Below the pieces are notes generated by a model that did not search any database, was not told the DNA's origin, and saw only the letters and a program-made list of their open reading frames with translations. The position numbers were made by a program, and so were the translations under genes. A stretch of 64,000 bases of DNA from Leclercia sp. S52 (GTDB lineage: Bacteria; Pseudomonadota; Gammaproteobacteria; Enterobacterales; Enterobacteriaceae): NCBI RefSeq assembly GCF_039727615.1, contig NZ_CP152474.1:4464001-4528000 (forward strand), given 5' to 3'. Every line of letters starts with the position of its first letter. Position 1 is the stretch's first letter. This document shows positions 26,366 to 34,736 of the stretch, in pieces.

Positions 26366-26486
26366 TCCTCTCCCGGGTCGTCATCACTGTTATTTTGGGC
26401 TACCATGGCACACCCACGCGGCGCGTGGCGGCACATTTAACCTGATTATAATTACAACTTAACATAGTCGGAACATACGGCGCTCT

Positions 26487-28391
26487 ATGATTGTTTTCTC
26501 CTCATTACAAATTCGTCGCGGCGTTCGCGTCCTGCTGGACAACGCTACAGCCACCATTAACCCGGGTCAGAAAGTGGGCCTGGTGGGCAAAAACGGCTGC
26601 GGTAAATCCACGTTACTGTCATTGCTGAAAAACGAGATCGCTGCCGACGGCGGTAATTTTACTTACCCGGGCAACTGGCAGTTGGCCTGGGTAAACCAGG
26701 AAACGCCTGCCCTGAGCGTACCGGCGATGGACTATGTTATTGACGGCGACCGGGAGTACCGCAAACTGGAAGCCGAACTGCAAGCCGCCAACGAACGCAA
26801 CGATGGCCACGCGATTGCCACTGTCCACGGCAAACTCGATGCCATCGACGCCTGGACCATCCGCTCCCGCGCCTCCACCCTTCTGCACGGTCTGGGGTTC
26901 AGCAATGAACAGCTGGAACGTCCGGTCAGCGACTTCTCCGGTGGCTGGCGTATGCGTCTCAACCTGGCCCAGGCGCTGATCTGCCGCTCCGATCTGCTGC
27001 TGCTCGATGAACCGACTAACCACCTCGATCTCGATGCGGTTATTTGGCTGGAGAAGTGGCTCAAGAGCTATCAGGGCACTCTGATTCTGATTTCCCACGA
27101 CCGTGACTTCCTCGACCCGGTGGTGGACAAAATTATCCATATCGAACAGGAATCAATGTTCGAATACACCGGCAACTACAGCTCGTTTGAGCGCCAGCGC
27201 GCGGTGCGTCTCTCCCAGCAGCAGGCGATGTACGAAAGCCAGCAGCAGCGGGTGGCGCATCTGCAAAGCTTTGTCGATCGCTTCAAGGCCAAGGCCTCCA
27301 AAGCCAAACAGGCCCAGAGCCGCATCAAGATGCTGGAACGGATGGAGATGATTGCTCCGGCACACGTCGACAACCCGTTCCACTTCAGCTTCCGGGCACC
27401 GGAAAGCCTGCCCAATCCGCTGCTGAAGATGGAAAAGGTCAGCGCCGGCTATGGCGATCGCATCATTCTCGACTCCATTAAGCTCAACCTGGTCCCGGGT
27501 TCGCGTATCGGGCTGCTCGGGCGCAACGGCGCCGGTAAATCGACCCTGATTAAGCTGCTGGCGGGCGAGCTGGCCCCGGTTCGCGGCGATATCGGTCTGG
27601 CGAAGGGCATTAAGCTCGGCTATTTCGCCCAGCATCAGCTGGAATTTTTACGCGCGGATGAATCCCCGCTGCAGCACCTGGCGCGTCTGGCCCCGCAGGA
27701 GATGGAGCAGAAACTGCGGGATTACCTGGGCGGCTTCGGCTTCCAGGGCGATAAGGTGACCGAGAAGACCGAGCGCTTCTCCGGCGGCGAAAAAGCGCGT
27801 CTGGTGCTGGCGCTGATCGTCTGGCAGCGCCCGAACCTGCTGCTGCTCGATGAACCGACCAACCACCTGGATCTGGACATGCGCCAGGCCCTGACCGAAG
27901 CCTTAATCGAATTCGAAGGCGCGCTGGTGGTGGTCTCGCACGACCGTCACCTGCTGCGCTCCACCACCGACGACCTCTACCTGGTACACGACAGCAAAGT
28001 AGAGCCTTTCGACGGCGATCTGGAAGATTATCAGCAGTGGCTGAGCGACGTGCAGAAGCAGGAGAGCCAGCCTGCGGAAGGGGCCAAAGATAACGCCAAC
28101 AGCGCCCAGGCGCGTAAGGATCAGAAGCGTCGCGAGGCAGAGCTGCGTACCCAAACCCAGCCGCTGCGTAAAGAGATCACCCGTCTGGAAAAAGAGATGG
28201 AGAAGCTCAACGCGCAGCTGGCTACCGTGGAAGAGAAGCTGGGCGACAGCGGCCTGTATGACCAGACGCGTAAAGCCGAGCTCACCGAGTGCCTGCAGGT
28301 GCAGGCCAAAACCAAATCCAGCCTTGAGGAGTGCGAAATGGCCTGGCTGGAGGCGCAGGAACAGCTCGAAGAGATGCTCCAGAGCGACTAA
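26487..28391 (+). CDS. yheS: ABC-F family ATPase YheS
   Basis: 634-residue soluble tandem ABC protein of the ABC-F group, ribosome-associated translation factors without membrane domains. First Walker A GKNGCGKST (34-42) with signature FSGGWRMRL; second Walker A GRNGAGKST near 345 with FSGGEKARL; each followed by LLLDEPTNHLDLD. The linker between the domains (about 235-285) is basic and coiled, and the C-terminal 90 residues form a predicted coiled coil. The precise role is not established. It is followed by mdcR after only 15 bp. Confidence 0.97.
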   Translation: MIVFSSLQIRRGVRVLLDNATATINPGQKVGLVGKNGCGKSTLLSLLKNEIAADGGNFTYPGNWQLAWVNQETPALSVPAMDYVIDGDREYRKLEAELQAANERNDGHAIATVHGKLDAIDAWTIRSRASTLLHGLGFSNEQLERPVSDFSGGWRMRLNLAQALICRSDLLLLDEPTNHLDLDAVIWLEKWLKSYQGTLILISHDRDFLDPVVDKIIHIEQESMFEYTGNYSSFERQRAVRLSQQQAMYESQQQRVAHLQSFVDRFKAKASKAKQAQSRIKMLERMEMIAPAHVDNPFHFSFRAPESLPNPLLKMEKVSAGYGDRIILDSIKLNLVPGSRIGLLGRNGAGKSTLIKLLAGELAPVRGDIGLAKGIKLGYFAQHQLEFLRADESPLQHLARLAPQEMEQKLRDYLGGFGFQGDKVTEKTERFSGGEKARLVLALIVWQRPNLLLLDEPTNHLDLDMRQALTEALIEFEGALVVVSHDRHLLRSTTDDLYLVHDSKVEPFDGDLEDYQQWLSDVQKQESQPAEGAKDNANSAQARKDQKRREAELRTQTQPLRKEITRLEKEMEKLNAQLATVEEKLGDSGLYDQTRKAELTECLQVQAKTKSSLEECEMAWLEAQEQLEEMLQSD

Positions 28392-28406
28392 CCCGGGAGA
28401 GGGGCA

Positions 28407-29344
28407 ATGATACCGGACCTGACCAGCGAGATTACCTTCCGCAAACTGAGCATCTTCATGACATTTATGGAGACGGGCAATATCGCCCGGGCCGCTGAGG
28501 TGCTGAACCTCAGCGGGGTCAGCGTCCATCGCGCCCTGCATACCCTGGAAGAGAACGTCCGCTGCCCGCTGTTCACCCACAAAGGCCGAAATCTGATCGC
28601 CCTCCCCGCCGCCTGGACGCTGCTTGAGTACTGCCAGGAGGTGATGCAGGTGATGGAGCGCGGGCTGGAAGAGGCACGTAAAACGGCCGGTGTCGGCCAG
28701 GGCCGTCTGCGGGTGGGGACGCTCTACTCTCTGACGCTTGAGACGGTGCCGCAGTTAATTATGGGCATGAAACTGCGCCGCCCGGACTGGAGATGGATCT
28801 CACCATGGGATCCAACGAGACCCTGCTGCATATGCTGGATGAAGGCTCGCTCGATGCCATTCTTATCTCCATCTCCGAAAGCGAGATTGACCGCAACAAC
28901 CTCGAAGTGCTGCCCCTGTTCCACGATGATATCTGTCTTGCCGCCCCGGCCTCGGCGCAGCTCAATACCAATGCGTTAGCGGATTTACGCGACTACAAAG
29001 ACCAGAAGTTTGTCGCCCTGGCGGAGGGCTTTGCCACCTACGCGGGCTTCCAGGAGGCGTTTCATATCGCTGGTTTCGAGCCGGAGATCGTCACCCGGGT
29101 CAACGATATTTTCTCGATGCTGAGCCTGGTGCAGGCGGGTGTCGGCTTTACGCTGATGCCGGGCAGGATGAAGAAGGTCTATGAAAACTCGGTGCAGCTG
29201 TTAAAGCTGGCCCAGCCGTATCAAATGCAGCAGCTGATTGCCATCGTCTTTGCCCGCAACCGCGAGCAGGATCCGAGCCTGCGGGCGCTGGCGGCGGAAG
29301 GCCGCATGTACGCCCGCCGCCTTGAGCAGAACGCTACGCCTTAA
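28407..29344 (+). CDS. mdcR: LysR-type regulator of malonate decarboxylase (frameshifted)
   Basis: LysR-family activator expected to control the mdc operon. The helix-turn-helix lies near 20-45 (ETGNIARAAEVLNLSGVSVH). The reading breaks at about 28787: MKLRRPD is followed by WRWISPWD in the upstream frame, while the correct continuation LEMDLTMGSNETLL lies in the frame of the downstream ORF. One missing base (probably C in GACCTG) would restore a product of about 312 residues. It is convergent with mdcH and begins 15 bp after yheS. Target specificity comes from context and similarity to Klebsiella MdcR. Confidence 0.85.
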
Positions 29345-30234
29345 CACGCCGGGCGAGATGCACCGCGACGTCGATGCCGCTGCGCTCCAGAGAGACTGAC
29401 TCCCCTTCCCAGGCCGCCTGACGCGTCAGGCAGGTAAGCACGCCGCCGGGGGGGCATCTCAATCGCCAGTCGCGCTTCACGCTCGTTCGCGGCAATCACC
29501 GCCTCCTGCCAGCGCACCGTCCGGGCCATGTTCATGGCCAGATCGTCAGCAATTTTCTCGGGCTGCCAGAGCACCCGCCCGGTGCTGCCGCTCAGATAAG
29601 CGCAGCGGGGGCGAGAGAGCGTAACCCGGCTGAAGGCTTCGACCAGTTTTTGCGCCGGTTCCGCCAGCAGTTCGCAGTGTGACGGAACGCTGACCGTCAG
29701 GCGGCGGGCTTTACTGGCCCCTTTCGCCAGCGCGCGCGCCGCCACTTCCGCCATGCCGTCATCGGCCCCGGCGATCACAATCTGCGTCTCGGCATTCAGG
29801 TTGGCGATATAGGTGCCGGTACCTGCCATCAGGGTTTCTACCTGCGAGAGCGTTAACCCCATAATCGCCGTCAGGCCGTAGCCGTGCGGATAAGCCTGCT
29901 CCATCAGATCGCCACGCAGGGCCACCAGCGTCAGGGCATCAGAGAAGTCGAGCGCCCCGGAAATGACCGCCGCAGGATACGCGCCGATAGAGAGGCCACT
30001 GACGATATCCGGCGCCACGCCGCGACGCTCCAGCTCACGCGCCCAGGCAACACCCGCAATCAGCAGCGCGAGCTGCACCGCGCGGGTGTGCTGTAGCGCC
30101 GCCGGGGAGTCGAGCGCGTCCACCTCACTGGCACCCAGCACTTCACGCGCCTGAGCCAGCTCGGTTCCCGGCAGGTTTTGCAGCATACCGGGATGCTGTG
30201 TCCCCTGCCCCGGAAAGGTAAACAGGATCTTCAT
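29334..30234 (-). CDS. mdcH: malonate decarboxylase malonyl-CoA:ACP transferase subunit (frameshifted)
   Basis: Starts the decarboxylase cycle by loading malonyl onto the dephospho-CoA-bearing carrier protein. The acyltransferase nucleophile is S82 in SGLSIGAYPAAV, and the start MKILFTFPGQGTQHPGM is typical. The ATG at 30234 is chosen over 30246. Near the C-terminus a run of seven C on the coding strand (plus-strand G 29448-29454) shifts the frame; with six, EMPPGGVLTCLTRQAAWEGE follows and the stop is at 29334, giving 299 residues. The true end would overlap mdcR by 11 bp. Confidence 0.88.
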
Positions 30235-30851
30235 TGTTCCTCCCATACCCAGGGGTTTGCCGTCAGGCGCGGCCCCCGGTTGGTTTTCAGCAACGTTTTT
30301 CCATCACGTAGCCATTCGTTGAGCGCAAAGCCGCCCAGCGGCGTCTCGACCTGGGTATCGGCCCGGCAGAGCGCGCCTTCAAGCTGGGTCTGCCAGCTGA
30401 GTAACATCTCGCGCGAAAGCGGCTGCGGGGCGCGGATCAGCAGATCGAGATCGCTGTCGGCGTGGATCACCGCAATGCCGGTCGCCAGCGCATAGCCGGT
30501 GCTGCCGGTAATGCCCCAGGTCCAGGGCCAGGGTGTGCGGGAAAGCTGTACCGCCACCTGAACCGGTGGCTGAGTGATAAAAGGCGAGCGCAGCAGACTT
30601 GCTTCTGCGCTCAGCTGTTCGGGGGAGACGATACGGACAATCTGGTCCGGGTTAACCCAGCCCGCCGCGCGCTGTTCGCGCTTAAGGCCGCGTACCCCGA
30701 CCGGAATACGCCCGTTACCATCAACATCACGCCGCACCACCACCGGTAACCCGGTGTGCCAGGCCGTAGCCACCCAGGGCTCGTGGATCTCTTCGAGCGC
30801 ATCCCGTGTGGTCAGCCAGATTAAGTCGTGCGGGCGTAATGTTGTGGTCAT
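30231..30851 (-). CDS. mdcG: phosphoribosyl-dephospho-CoA transferase (holo-ACP synthase)
   Basis: Transfers the 2'-(5''-triphosphoribosyl)-3'-dephospho-CoA precursor made by MdcB onto the serine of MdcC. 206 residues from the ATG at 30851 (MTTTLRPHDLIWLTTRDALE); a longer frame from 30902 would run into mdcF. The nucleotidyltransferase-like DSDLDLLIR motif (near 135-143) marks the active site. It overlaps mdcH by 4 bp. Confidence 0.93.
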   Translation of the reverse strand: MTTTLRPHDLIWLTTRDALEEIHEPWVATAWHTGLPVVVRRDVDGNGRIPVGVRGLKREQRAAGWVNPDQIVRIVSPEQLSAEASLLRSPFITQPPVQVAVQLSRTPWPWTWGITGSTGYALATGIAVIHADSDLDLLIRAPQPLSREMLLSWQTQLEGALCRADTQVETPLGGFALNEWLRDGKTLLKTNRGPRLTANPWVWEEQ

Positions 30852-30853
30852 GA

Positions 30854-31813
30854 TTACATTCCTGAAGTCAGCGAGATAAACAGCGGCAGCGACAGGATAC
30901 ACAGGACGGAGCTTAACAGCAGCACCGCTTCCGCATCCGGAGACTGCACCCCAAAGCGGTTACCAAACACCACGCCGAAGAAACCGGCGGACAGGGCAAT
31001 CATCAGGATCGCGGTGATCGCCACCGAGCCGTGCAGACCAAACACCAGCACAATACCCCAGGCAATCGCCGGCTGAATCAGCAGTTTGGTGATGGTCGCG
31101 CTAATCACCATAGTGTTGATCTGCAGCTTACGGGCCGACAGGATCACACCGGTCAGGAACAGCGCCGCCGCAGTGGCCGACAGGCCCAGAGGCTTGATGG
31201 AAGCCAGCACCAGGTCCGGCATTTTGATGCCAATCGCGGATAAAACCACACCCAGCAGCGGGCCCATCACGATCGGTTTCTTAATTGAGCGCCACATCAG
31301 CACCGGCAGCATCGCCAGGGTTGAGCCACTGTTTGTGCCTTCCGCACGCGCTTTTTCGCGCTCCAGAATCAGCAGACAGAACGGCGTCATCAGCACGGAA
31401 CCACAGGCAATGGAAACCGCCACGGAGAGTGAGGTCGCAGAGCCTTCACCCAGCACGCTGCCCAGAATCGGCAGACCCAGCGCGGCATAGTTCGGCAGCG
31501 CCACGGTCAGCGTCAGCACGGCGGCATCCTGCGGGGATTTTTTGAAGACTTTAGTGGCGAGGAAGTAGATGGCCGCATAGGTGATCCACATCGCCAGAGT
31601 CAGGACCAGGATCAGCGGTGACTGGGCAATGATACCTGCCCAGGGCGTTTGCACCGTGGCGCTAAACAGCGCGGCGGGCAGCGCAAAATCCATCACGAAG
31701 ATATTAAGCAGAGACACATTTTTGTTATCCACCATTTTGGCTTTACCGGCCCAGAAGCCGAGCAGCATGATGACAAAAATGGGTGCAAGGGCATGAACAA
31801 TCACATAAGTCAT
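30854..31813 (-). CDS. mdcF: malonate transporter, AEC family
   Basis: 319-residue membrane protein of the auxin efflux carrier family with about ten hydrophobic segments, the expected malonate importer. It begins MTYVIVHALAPIFVIMLLGF. It lies 2 bp before mdcG and 128 bp after mdcE; that gap holds a strong hairpin. Confidence 0.92.
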   Translation of the reverse strand: MTYVIVHALAPIFVIMLLGFWAGKAKMVDNKNVSLLNIFVMDFALPAALFSATVQTPWAGIIAQSPLILVLTLAMWITYAAIYFLATKVFKKSPQDAAVLTLTVALPNYAALGLPILGSVLGEGSATSLSVAVSIACGSVLMTPFCLLILEREKARAEGTNSGSTLAMLPVLMWRSIKKPIVMGPLLGVVLSAIGIKMPDLVLASIKPLGLSATAAALFLTGVILSARKLQINTMVISATITKLLIQPAIAWGIVLVFGLHGSVAITAILMIALSAGFFGVVFGNRFGVQSPDAEAVLLLSSVLCILSLPLFISLTSGM

Positions 31814-31882
31814 AAATCACCTGTAAAAAAAGAAGTTTAAGCACTGACGCGATGGTTATTATTTTCAGGATGCAGCTTCCCG

Positions 31883-31907
31883 CGTGGGCGCAACGGGTGC
31901 GCCCACG
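31883..31907 (-). other. intra-operon hairpin between mdcE and mdcF
   Basis: CGTGGGCGCA and TGCGCCCACG form a perfect 10-bp stem with a 5-base loop. No T run follows on the reverse strand. It could stabilise the upstream mRNA or reduce expression of downstream genes relative to the enzyme subunits; this is inference. Confidence 0.65.
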
Positions 31908-31941
31908 GGGCGTGCATCTGGCAGGTCTTTTCTTTTTGGTG

Positions 31942-32745
31942 TTACCAGCTGGCTCGCATACGTTCGCGTACGAGAGCCGAGCTGTGGCGATTGTCGGCAC
32001 CCAGACGGCTTTTCAGCGTCGGATCCCGGCGAGCGTCATCAATGGCCTGTTGTAAGGTGGTTTTAACCAGCGCCAGATCGAGAGAAGAAGGTGCGTCCGG
32101 ATTGCTGATATCCAGCAGGTTTTCCAGCAGCCCCAGCGTGGCGTAGTTACTGATGTCATACGCCATTGGCGGGATGGTTGCCGCCAGTTTTTCCAGTGCA
32201 TCCACGGTGCGAAGCGTGATGCGCGCGGCAGACTCTTTGCCCATCGCGTGAATTAATACGCCCTGGTCATTAAAGGCGATGAGCCGGTTGGCCTGATAGC
32301 CGTGGGCCAGAAACGCCCCGGACATGGCTTTCCCGACGATAAGGCCAATCACCGGATGGCCCGCCAGACGCGCGTTAGCATAGGCCGCCGCGGCACCGGC
32401 CAGCGCCTGGTGAATACCAAAGCCCTCTTCGCGACGGCCATAGGCCTGGCTCGGGACGTCGATCACCGCCACTATCGGGCGCTTAACCGCTTTGTCCGCA
32501 TCGGCGGCGACGGTTTCACTCACCACTTTGGCCAGGGTCCAGCCCTCCAGCAGACCCACTTCACCTCGTGCCGCACGCGGGTAGTGGTTGTTGGCATCCG
32601 GCACCACCGCGACAAAGCGCACTGCTTCGCCATTCAGTTCGCCGTCCGCCGCCTGAACCGACGGGCAGAGCCCTTCCAGACGTTTGGCATTTGGCGCCAG
32701 GGTTTCCAGCCAGAGTTCACCACGGCTAATTGAAGTACTCATCAT
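31942..32745 (-). CDS. mdcE: malonate decarboxylase gamma subunit
   Basis: Second half of the carboxyl-lyase that decarboxylates malonyl-S-ACP, together with MdcD. 267 residues beginning MMSTSISRGELWLETLAPNA, with the crotonase-like fold core around VIGLIVGKAMSGAFLAHGYQ (about 133-152). It overlaps mdcD by 4 bp (ATGA). Confidence 0.94.
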   Translation of the reverse strand: MMSTSISRGELWLETLAPNAKRLEGLCPSVQAADGELNGEAVRFVAVVPDANNHYPRAARGEVGLLEGWTLAKVVSETVAADADKAVKRPIVAVIDVPSQAYGRREEGFGIHQALAGAAAAYANARLAGHPVIGLIVGKAMSGAFLAHGYQANRLIAFNDQGVLIHAMGKESAARITLRTVDALEKLAATIPPMAYDISNYATLGLLENLLDISNPDAPSSLDLALVKTTLQQAIDDARRDPTLKSRLGADNRHSSALVRERMRASW

Positions 32746-33575
32746 TTCACCTCCCGGGCAAAGAGCGCGTGAATCTGTTCGGTATCCGCCTGTTTGCGGG
32801 TATCAAACTGGGTCAGACGTTCGAGATACCAGTCGTAATTGTCAGTGCGATGTTTTGCCGGCACGCCTTTCGCAATCGCGTCGTTCATCGCCGCTTTCAC
32901 CGCATTCACGCCATCGCCCACCAGCGCATCCACCAGACCGCTTTCGTAACGAATTTCGCCCCCGGTCATGCTCCAGATAAACGGACGATCGCGGGAGTCG
33001 TACTCTTCAATGCCCGCCTCCTGCTCGATAACCTGCGGGCCGTTCAGCCCCAGACGCGCTTCGCGGGTCACAATCAGGTAACTGCACAGCGCGGCCGCGA
33101 TGGACATCCCGCCGAAGCAGCCCACGGTACCGGCGACAATGCCGATGACCGGGGTATAGCGGCGCAGATCGACAATCGCCGCGTGGATATCGGCAATCGC
33201 CGCGAGGCCAAGATTCGCCTCCTGCAAACGTACGCCGCCGGTTTCAAGACTCAGTACCGCCTGGGTTGGAATGCCGTTACGGTTATCTTCCGCCGCCAGC
33301 TCCAGCGCCGCCGCCATTTTGGCCCCGGACACTTCGCCCATGCTGCCGCCCTGGAACGCGCCTTCAATCGCCACCACCACGGCAGGTTTGCCGTTGATGG
33401 TGCCTTTCGCCACCACCATGCCGTCATCGGCCTGCGGCACAATGCCCTGCGGCCCAAGCCACGGAGACATGATCCCTTCAAACGGATCCAGCAGTTCGCG
33501 GTAGCTGCCCTCGTCGAGGAGAGCCTGCGCACGCTGGCGCGCTTTTAATTCGATAAAGCTGCTGTCATCACGCAT
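32742..33575 (-). CDS. mdcD: malonate decarboxylase beta subunit
   Basis: Carboxyl-lyase subunit related to acetyl-CoA carboxylase carboxyltransferases; releases CO2 from malonyl-S-MdcC to regenerate acetyl-S-MdcC. 277 residues, the Klebsiella length. The oxyanion-hole glycines fall in IGIVAGTVGCFGGMSIAAAL (about 143-162). The true mdcC stop overlaps its start codon region. Confidence 0.95.
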   Translation of the reverse strand: MRDDSSFIELKARQRAQALLDEGSYRELLDPFEGIMSPWLGPQGIVPQADDGMVVAKGTINGKPAVVVAIEGAFQGGSMGEVSGAKMAAALELAAEDNRNGIPTQAVLSLETGGVRLQEANLGLAAIADIHAAIVDLRRYTPVIGIVAGTVGCFGGMSIAAALCSYLIVTREARLGLNGPQVIEQEAGIEEYDSRDRPFIWSMTGGEIRYESGLVDALVGDGVNAVKAAMNDAIAKGVPAKHRTDNYDWYLERLTQFDTRKQADTEQIHALFAREVK

Positions 33576-33868
33576 GGCTCACCCCCCTCAAAGACCTGTT
33601 CGATACGAATGCGTGCCACGCCCGGCGTGGCGCCAAAGTCGTGAATGGTGAGCTTACCAGCCGGCAGGCTGCTGACGGTTTGCAGTCTGTTAAACAGCGC
33701 ATCCCAGCGGCCACGGCTGTTATCGACGGAGGTGGTGATCTCGATAGTTAATGTCTGGCTCTGGTCGGCGGTAAATAACACCTCCATATCCCCGGAGCCC
33801 ACAACGCCTGCCAGCGCTTTGCCGTTCAGGGCACGGCTGGCGGGCAGAGTTAAGGTAATTTTTTCCAT
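33568..33868 (-). CDS. mdcC: malonate decarboxylase acyl carrier protein (frameshifted at 3' end)
   Basis: Small carrier protein whose serine holds the special dephospho-CoA prosthetic group. The modified residue is S25 in GVVGSGDMEVL, the position known for Klebsiella MdcC. As given, the frame runs on to 33545 (107 residues) because of a run of six G on the coding strand (plus-strand C 33582-33587). With five it ends EGVSHA and stops at 33568, giving 99 residues, the family length, with an 8-bp overlap to mdcD. Confidence 0.9.
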
Positions 33869-33877
33869 AACATCCTC

Positions 33878-34736
33878 TTAATTCGCTAAATAAGGCGTCT
33901 CTATGCGGTCAAGGAACAGCGTGGCGGCCAGCAGGTCGGCCGCGCCGCCCGGAGAGGCATTGAGCAAGAGCATCTGTTTGTCTAATAACGCGAGCGCGCG
34001 TTGCCCCTCAGGCTGTGCGGTGCCGCCGGCGGCTAATACCGCCCGGGCTCCGTCCTGCATGGCATCTAACCCCTCCATTCCGGCGCGCGAGAGCACGCAG
34101 GTATCGGTTAACGAGGTCATGATCGCCATCAGCGCATCGAGCCGGGCATGGGCTTCGCCACTGCCGTTAAGACGGCTCAGGCGAAGCTGCGGCAGCGCCC
34201 GCTGCATAACGTGCGGAAACGCCTGCTGCGCCTCTTCACGCGCGCCCGGCACCCGATAACGGTGGGTGGCGCGCAGCCCTTTACTGAATACTTTCGGCGC
34301 GGCGTCATCCGGCAGTTTCGCCAGCTGCGCGGCGGTATCGGCTACCGTCCGGGCTTTCGCATTGCCGCCGAGCATCGCCACGGCGCTGACCAGTAAACCC
34401 AGCGCCCAGATAGCGCCGCGGTGGGTATTCACCCCGCCGGTGGCGGCCATCATCTGCTGTTCGCCTTCGCGCCCCAGCCGACCCACGGTCTGCCGTAGTG
34501 CGATATCGGCCGGACGCTGCCAGCTTTGCAGCGCCAGCGCCTGAAACGTAGGGGTCAGGCTGTGCGCCGAACGTTCCATCAGCGCGAGCGACAGATCGTG
34601 ATGCGCGCCGTTCCCCCCGACTGTCCACCAGACCGGGTTTTGGGCTCAGTCGCGCTTCGTCAATCAGACACTGCGTGGCGGTTCGCGCCAGCCATTCGGC
34701 ACCGCCTTCAACCTGGATCCGGGGCAGAAGTTTCAT
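33878..34736 (-). CDS. mdcB: triphosphoribosyl-dephospho-CoA synthase (frameshifted)
   Basis: Makes the prosthetic group precursor 2'-(5''-triphosphoribosyl)-3'-dephospho-CoA from dephospho-CoA and ATP. It starts MKLLPRIQVEGGAEWLARTA at 34736, overlapping the mdcA stop (TAATG). The frame breaks after LVDSRG at a run of six G on the coding strand (plus-strand C 34613-34618); with five, NGAHHDLSLALMERSAHSL continues and the product is about 285 residues. The CitG-type motif LSPKPGLVD is intact. Confidence 0.9.

Noticed and set aside
28407..28979. Two adjacent short LysR-like genes (28407-28979 and 28793-29344)
   Set aside because: Together they make one continuous LysR protein with a single missing base near 28787; not two genes.
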